A stretch of 64,000 nt of DNA, from assembly GCA_026545225.1 (NCBI GenBank), contig CM048845.1, positions 92,196,533 through 92,260,532 on the forward strand, given 5' to 3'. The stretch is from Cornus controversa (lineage: Eukaryota; Streptophyta; Magnoliopsida; Cornales; Cornaceae). The notes beneath the pieces were generated by a model, which had not been told where the DNA came from, did no database searches, and saw only the letters and a program-made list of their open reading frames with translations. This document shows, one piece after another, positions 59,810 to 64,000 of this stretch. Position 1 is the stretch's first letter. Each line of letters opens with the position of its first letter. The position numbers were made by a program, and so were the translations under genes.

Positions 59810-60250
59810 TAGGGCTGCAAATGAACCGAGTTATTCACGAACAGGCTCGAGCTCGTTCGTTAAGCAAACGAGCCGAGCTCGAGATCATTTTTTAGGCTCG
59901 TTTAATAAATGAGCCGATCCCGAACAGTATTGGGCTCGGCTTGTGTAGGTTCGTGAACATGAGCTCGTTTTAGGCTCGTTTATGTTCATGAACAAAGCTC
60001 ATATAGAGCTTTTTAGGGCTCGTAATCTCGTAAACATGTTCATGAACATAAGCTTGTGTAGGCTTGTTTACGTTCATAAACAAGCTAAAACGATCTTTAA
60101 CACGAGCCCAAACAAATTTTTTTATTAAACGAGCCAAGCCTGAGCTTCTCAAAATAATGACGAGCTCAAGCCCAAGCCCGAGCTCAACTTTTCGAGCTTG
60201 TCACGAGCCCGAGCCAAGCTCGAGCTCGACTCGGTTCATTTGCAACCCTA
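59810..60250. mobile_element. hAT-like palindromic element
   Basis: A 441-bp element with TIRs TAGGGCTGCAAATGAACCGA (left) and TAGGGTTGCAAATGAACCGA (right end read back). Flanking octamers ACAATAGC and CCAGTGGC match at 5 of 8 with the rest transitions, fitting an old hAT target duplication. The interior is rich in GAGCTCG/CGAGCTC words in both orientations, so a single strand could fold on itself. Confidence 0.75.
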
Positions 60251-60273
60251 CCAGTGGCCCTTGGATTCTATAT

Positions 60274-60943
60274 TGTTGAAGGATTTAAATATTAAAGTAA
60301 CACCCTCTCTAACAACTTAAGCTTTTTGAGTAGATGGTTGTTAACATGGTGTTAGGTTGGCTCAAATTCCTATTGTGATTAGGTTTCGATTATAGAGTTG
60401 TATCTTATTAGTAATTTCTTAGTAAACAAGTCTTGGTCTCAAGAAAGGAAAGTTATTGTTATGCAAGTCTTGGGCTCTAAGGAATCGTAATATTTGTCTA
60501 CCAAGGAATTGAGTTTTGGGCTCTATAAATAGTTACCTATGTTATAAGTTGAGACTTGTGAAAAGAAAAAATGCAATACTCATTGTATTTGAGAGGTCAC
60601 TCTCATTGTTTTGAGAGGACAACTCTTGTGTAGAGATAATACTCTTTATTATTTTTGAGAGGGCACTTAGAGAGAGAATTCTTGTTTTGAATTTGTCATT
60701 TCTTTTTTAGTGAGATTGCGTGTATAAGGGTTAATGGTTGAGAGTTGAGTGTACTCTTGATACAGTTCTTCAACTTGTATTGTTATAATCTATATAGTGA
60801 AATCGGGCTCTCTGTGAATGTAGGCTTGTTTAGCCGAACCACGTATAATTCTTCGTGTGTTCTTGCAAATTTCTTCATACTTGTTTACTCATCATCACAT
60901 CGTAATATGTGGTGGTACGTGATTGGAAGCTTGTTTCTCAACA
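60274..60943 (+). repeat. Left LTR of the third copia element
   Basis: 670 bp ending CTCAACA, followed after four bases by the initiator-Met-type primer-binding site. Confidence 0.75.
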
Positions 60944-61159
60944 AAATGGTATCAGAGCTTCAAGGTGCACACAAGGTGTTTAATAAAAATCTTGTCTGGA
61001 TTTTTGCTTCATAACACGGGTGTTGTTCGTCTTAGGCACTTGTAACAACCATGGCCAGTAATATTGACACGTAGTACAAGGTGGAGAGATTTGATGGTAA
61101 GGTTAGCTTCACCCTATGGCAAGGGAGGGTGAAGGATATTCTAGTTCAACAAGGCTTAG

Positions 61160-62340
61160 TGACGAGTGTATAATAGTGGATGTTTATCGTTCTTTTTTAC
61201 ACTTCGTACAAAAATAATAAAACCTGCAAAAACTTTACTAAAAATTGTATAGTAGTAAGCAGGGTCGAACCACTCTCAAGTGAGAATCAGTAACAAGTCT
61301 AAAAATGAAAAATGAATATTCTGATTTTTTTTAATACTAAATATCTTTGATCAAATGATGGGACAAACCTCAAGGAAAGAGAATTCACCACCATGGATTT
61401 ATATAAATGAAGTTTCTAATATTCTTATCTAGTTTTTCCTCCAATAATCAATACACTTCAGCAATCTAATTAAAATTTGGAAAGATGAAGGAAAATATGG
61501 AATAAAAAAGAATGACTTGATTATATATGAGATAGACATTTCTTTACTTAATCTGATGCTCATTGGCTAGGTAAACAGAGGTAAGCATTCTTCGAATTAC
61601 CATTATTTGACTAACACGAAAAATCCTCCCTCTAATTTTAGAAAATAAAAATTCAGAATAGAAGAGTAGAAGAATGCTCTTGGGAGGAAAAATTAAACAA
61701 GAAAATAAAATAACTTACTTATATTTCAGCTATGGTGGCTTCATCACTCCCTTGAGAAGGATGCTTATACTTGCATATCAACAGAAAACAAACAAATAGA
61801 AATGAAACTACTATTCTTGACTGAATCAAGAAAACAATTACACTATTTTTTTCTATAATTTCTATACAATTTTCTAACTTCCTTCACCATCCCCTAAAAT
61901 CCCCTATTTATAGAGTTAGATGGGAATGGTTTAGGTGGGAAAATTTTAGAATTCAAAATTCAAAATTCAAAATACAAAATTTAAAAACAAAAATTCAAAA
62001 TTTTGAATTAAAATATCTAATATTTGATCTCCATATCTTAATTTGAATTTTGGACTGCAGACGTGGCCATATAAAAAATATTTTGCAAAGTTTCAAACTT
62101 AAGACCTCTCGTGAAGTAGATTGCACAGAATACCATCTCTCCTACAATTCTTCTAATGTTCATCTTTGGTTATAAATATTCTTTTTAGCCCTTTTTTGCT
62201 GTTTTTCTTCTTATTTGAAAATCAACCCCTATAAAACATAAAATGCAAATATAAGAACATTTAAATAAAATAAAAGAGTAATTAAAAACTTATTTTGGTA
62301 TATAAAATAGCAAGTTTTGTGCACTTATCACTTAGCGCGG
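61160..62340. mobile_element. Insertion with TG...CA ends and 5-bp TSD (solo-LTR-like)
   Basis: A 1,181-bp element starting TGACGAGTG and ending CACTTATCA, flanked by CTTAG (61155-61159 and 62341-62345). The TG...CA ends and 5-bp duplication fit a solo LTR. The termini are also short inverted repeats (TGACGAGTG and TGATAAGTG). No coding region is seen; a non-LTR element class cannot be excluded. Confidence 0.6.
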
Positions 62341-62783
62341 GCATTGAAAGGGAATGATGAAAATCTGAAAAAAAATGTTAGTGGATGATTGGCAGGATAT
62401 ATAGTCAAATTGTGTTAGCATTATTCGACTCTGTATTGAGGATGTTCTCACAATTTTCAAAGGTGACACTCTTACTCAACATGAGTGATTTTTAGATTCG
62501 GGTTTATCAAACCATATTTGCTCCATGAAAGAATGTTTTGATTCATTTAAAGAACTTGATGGTAGTTCTTTAACATTACCTAATGGTGACAAGTGTGTTG
62601 TTGAGGGCGTGGGAACTGTGAAGTTCAAAATGTTTAATGGGGTGGAACGCACTTTGAGGGATGTTGCTTACACACCCAAGTTGCGGTGTAATCTAATTTC
62701 CTTGAGCCGGTTGGACTCCATGGGCTGCAAGTGCTCCATTGCAGGGGGAGTCATGAAGATCACCGAGGACTGCATGGTATTAA

Positions 62784-63929
62784 TCATAGTTGTCAAAGGC
62801 GCGCGAGGCGTAGCTTATGCGCCTAGGGTATGCCTAGGTGAAGCGCGTGCCTCAAGCAAATAGGCGTGAGGCCCTAGGCACAGCTGAAGCGCACCTCTTT
62901 GAAGCCTTAAGTTTTTACTTGTCCTTTTTTACTTGTCACTTTCTAATTGGTGGACTAACCGTTAAAAAAACAAAATAAGAGAAAGGTCTTAATTTTTTAT
63001 TGTTTTCTACTTTTCTTTTACTGGGCGGTAGACTAATAGTAAAAAACGAAAAGTAAAGAAAAGGAAATATAAGGTTTGGCTCTGCGATTGGAGACATTGG
63101 GCTGACTTCTGCGATTCTGAAAGCTCTCTACGTCTAAACCTCTCAGGTACTCTTCTCACTTCTTCTTGTTCTTGTTCTTGTTCTTCTTCCTTTCTTCTTT
63201 TTCTTCTTTTGTCTTGTTCAAACTTCGAACTGATTCTTGGACTGACTTATCGATTGTTCGAACTGTGAAACCTCTTCTTCTTCTTCTTCTTCTTTTATTT
63301 TCTTCTTCTTCAAACTTCTGCAGAACCTGTTAAGTACATGCTCTGTTTTTTTCCTCACTCTCTTCTCTTTTCTTATTCTTTTTCAAACTTCTGCAGAACC
63401 TGTTAAGTGCATGCTCTGTTTTTTTTCGTCTCTCCCTTCTTCTTCTCTTCTTCTTCTTCAGACTTCTGCAGAACCTGTGCATGCCTAGTTTTTTTTGTTT
63501 TTTTTATCTATTTTATTGCAGAACCTTTTCTTCTTCTTTTTCTATTTTTTTTTTAAACATTGAAGCAATTTCATATCAGAAAATCAATTATTTTTCTCTT
63601 TTATTCTTCAATTTAATTCCTCCACATCCTCTGCTCTGTTGTGATCTAGCTTCACTAATTAATAGCTTTTTTGGGCGCTTAGTCACTTTTCATTCACTCC
63701 ACAATCTGTTTTTCTATTTCATTTGTTATTAATTGCCATGAATATGCTTTTTATTTGCTCTTAATTGTTGTTGTTCTACATTGTTTCACTCACTCACTCA
63801 CTACAAATATTATATATTTTTAAAAAAAAAAATCAACTTGCGCCTCGCTTTAGTCAAGCGCGCGCATTGCCTTGCGCCTCGTGCCTCAGGCTCCAAGAGG
63901 CCTTAGTGCGCCTTAAGCCTTTAACAATT
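62784..63929. mobile_element. MULE-like insertion with 10-bp TSD
   Basis: A 1,146-bp element flanked by ATGGTATTAA (62774-62783 and 63930-63939). The ends TCATAGTTGTCAAAGGCGCG and (read back) AATTGTTAAAGGCTTAAGGC are imperfect inverted repeats leading into GCGC/GCCTAGG-rich subterminal sequence. The centre is TTC-rich, with a unit of about 80-90 bp containing CTTCTGCAGAACCTGTTAAG repeated about three times (63310-63490). The duplication length suggests a Mutator-like non-autonomous element. No transposase seen. Confidence 0.65.
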
Positions 63930-64000
63930 ATGGTATTAATGCAAGGAAAACAAAGTGGAGCTTTGTACCGTCTGGTTAGAAGTGCCAATGACACTCAGAC

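Larger units (their letters stand above)
60274..64000 (+). mobile_element. Ty1/copia LTR retrotransposon, broken, running off the window edge
   Basis: The left LTR lies at 60274-60943 (670 bp, TGTTGAAGG to CTCAACA, with a TATA-like CTATAAATAG at about 60522). The primer-binding site TGGTATCAGAGC is at 60948-60959. A gag-like start (from about 61051) and a gag/protease-type region (about 62490-62780 and resuming from 63940) follow. Two other elements are inserted, at 61160-62340 and 62784-63929. The element has several breaks; its right LTR is outside the window, so its age cannot be estimated. Confidence 0.8.

Overview
The window looks like nuclear DNA from a flowering plant, most likely a core eudicot. 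The signs are AT-rich intergenic sequence full of (TA)n and (CT)n microsatellites, R2R3-MYB genes with the canonical plant intron positions, an intronless GRAS gene that reads as NSP1, and many plant-type MITEs and LTR retrotransposons. The species cannot be told from the sequence. NSP1 is usually kept in plants that form arbuscular mycorrhiza or root nodules.

Only four host genes look whole. A plus-strand R2R3-MYB (2601-4063, 3 exons, 291 aa) resembles the TT2/MYBPA proanthocyanidin regulators. A minus-strand R2R3-MYB (10738-11685, 3 exons, 218 aa) is tail-to-tail with it. A small proline-rich, single-pass membrane protein lies at 28103-28597. NSP1 lies at 55372-57021 (549 aa, one exon). Two host-derived fragments are decayed: a DIVARICATA/RADIALIS-type SANT domain (19543-19707, minus) and a receptor-like kinase piece (21117-21666, plus). 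The kinase piece keeps an intron and sits inside a probable Pack-MULE (20581-21924).

Most of the rest is mobile DNA. From left to right: a tandem MITE pair (1009-1410); a TIR element with 8-bp target duplications, present twice (4957-5474 and 25828-26370); a Tourist-like MITE (6647-6985); a MULE-type MITE (15732-16019); a mariner/Stowaway-like element (16494-17587); a PIF/Harbinger element (17774-19251) carrying a nested hAT-like element (18431-18880); a short MITE (22050-22195) in one arm of a tandem duplication whose other arm is the unoccupied site; and a decayed MULE transposase on the minus strand (about 29870-31640).

From 34.8 to 53.0 kb the window is mostly LTR retrotransposons. An old, broken Ty1/copia (34856-46481) has a hAT element in its left LTR and two oppositely oriented large-LTR remnants nested inside, one within the other. 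A younger copia (47271-53007) has matching 5-bp target duplications, LTRs about 2.7% apart, a whole-looking gag and a broken pol. NSP1 follows, then a MULE-type MITE (57754-58120), a hAT-type palindromic element (59810-60250), and a third copia (from 60274 past the window edge) interrupted by two further elements.

I see no tRNA, rRNA, CRISPR array or bacterial-type gene system. The points most worth following up are the kinase-carrying Pack-MULE candidate, the filled/empty MITE site pair, the repeated TIR family with 8-bp duplications, the linked pair of bHLH-partner MYBs, and NSP1 hemmed in by young transposons.
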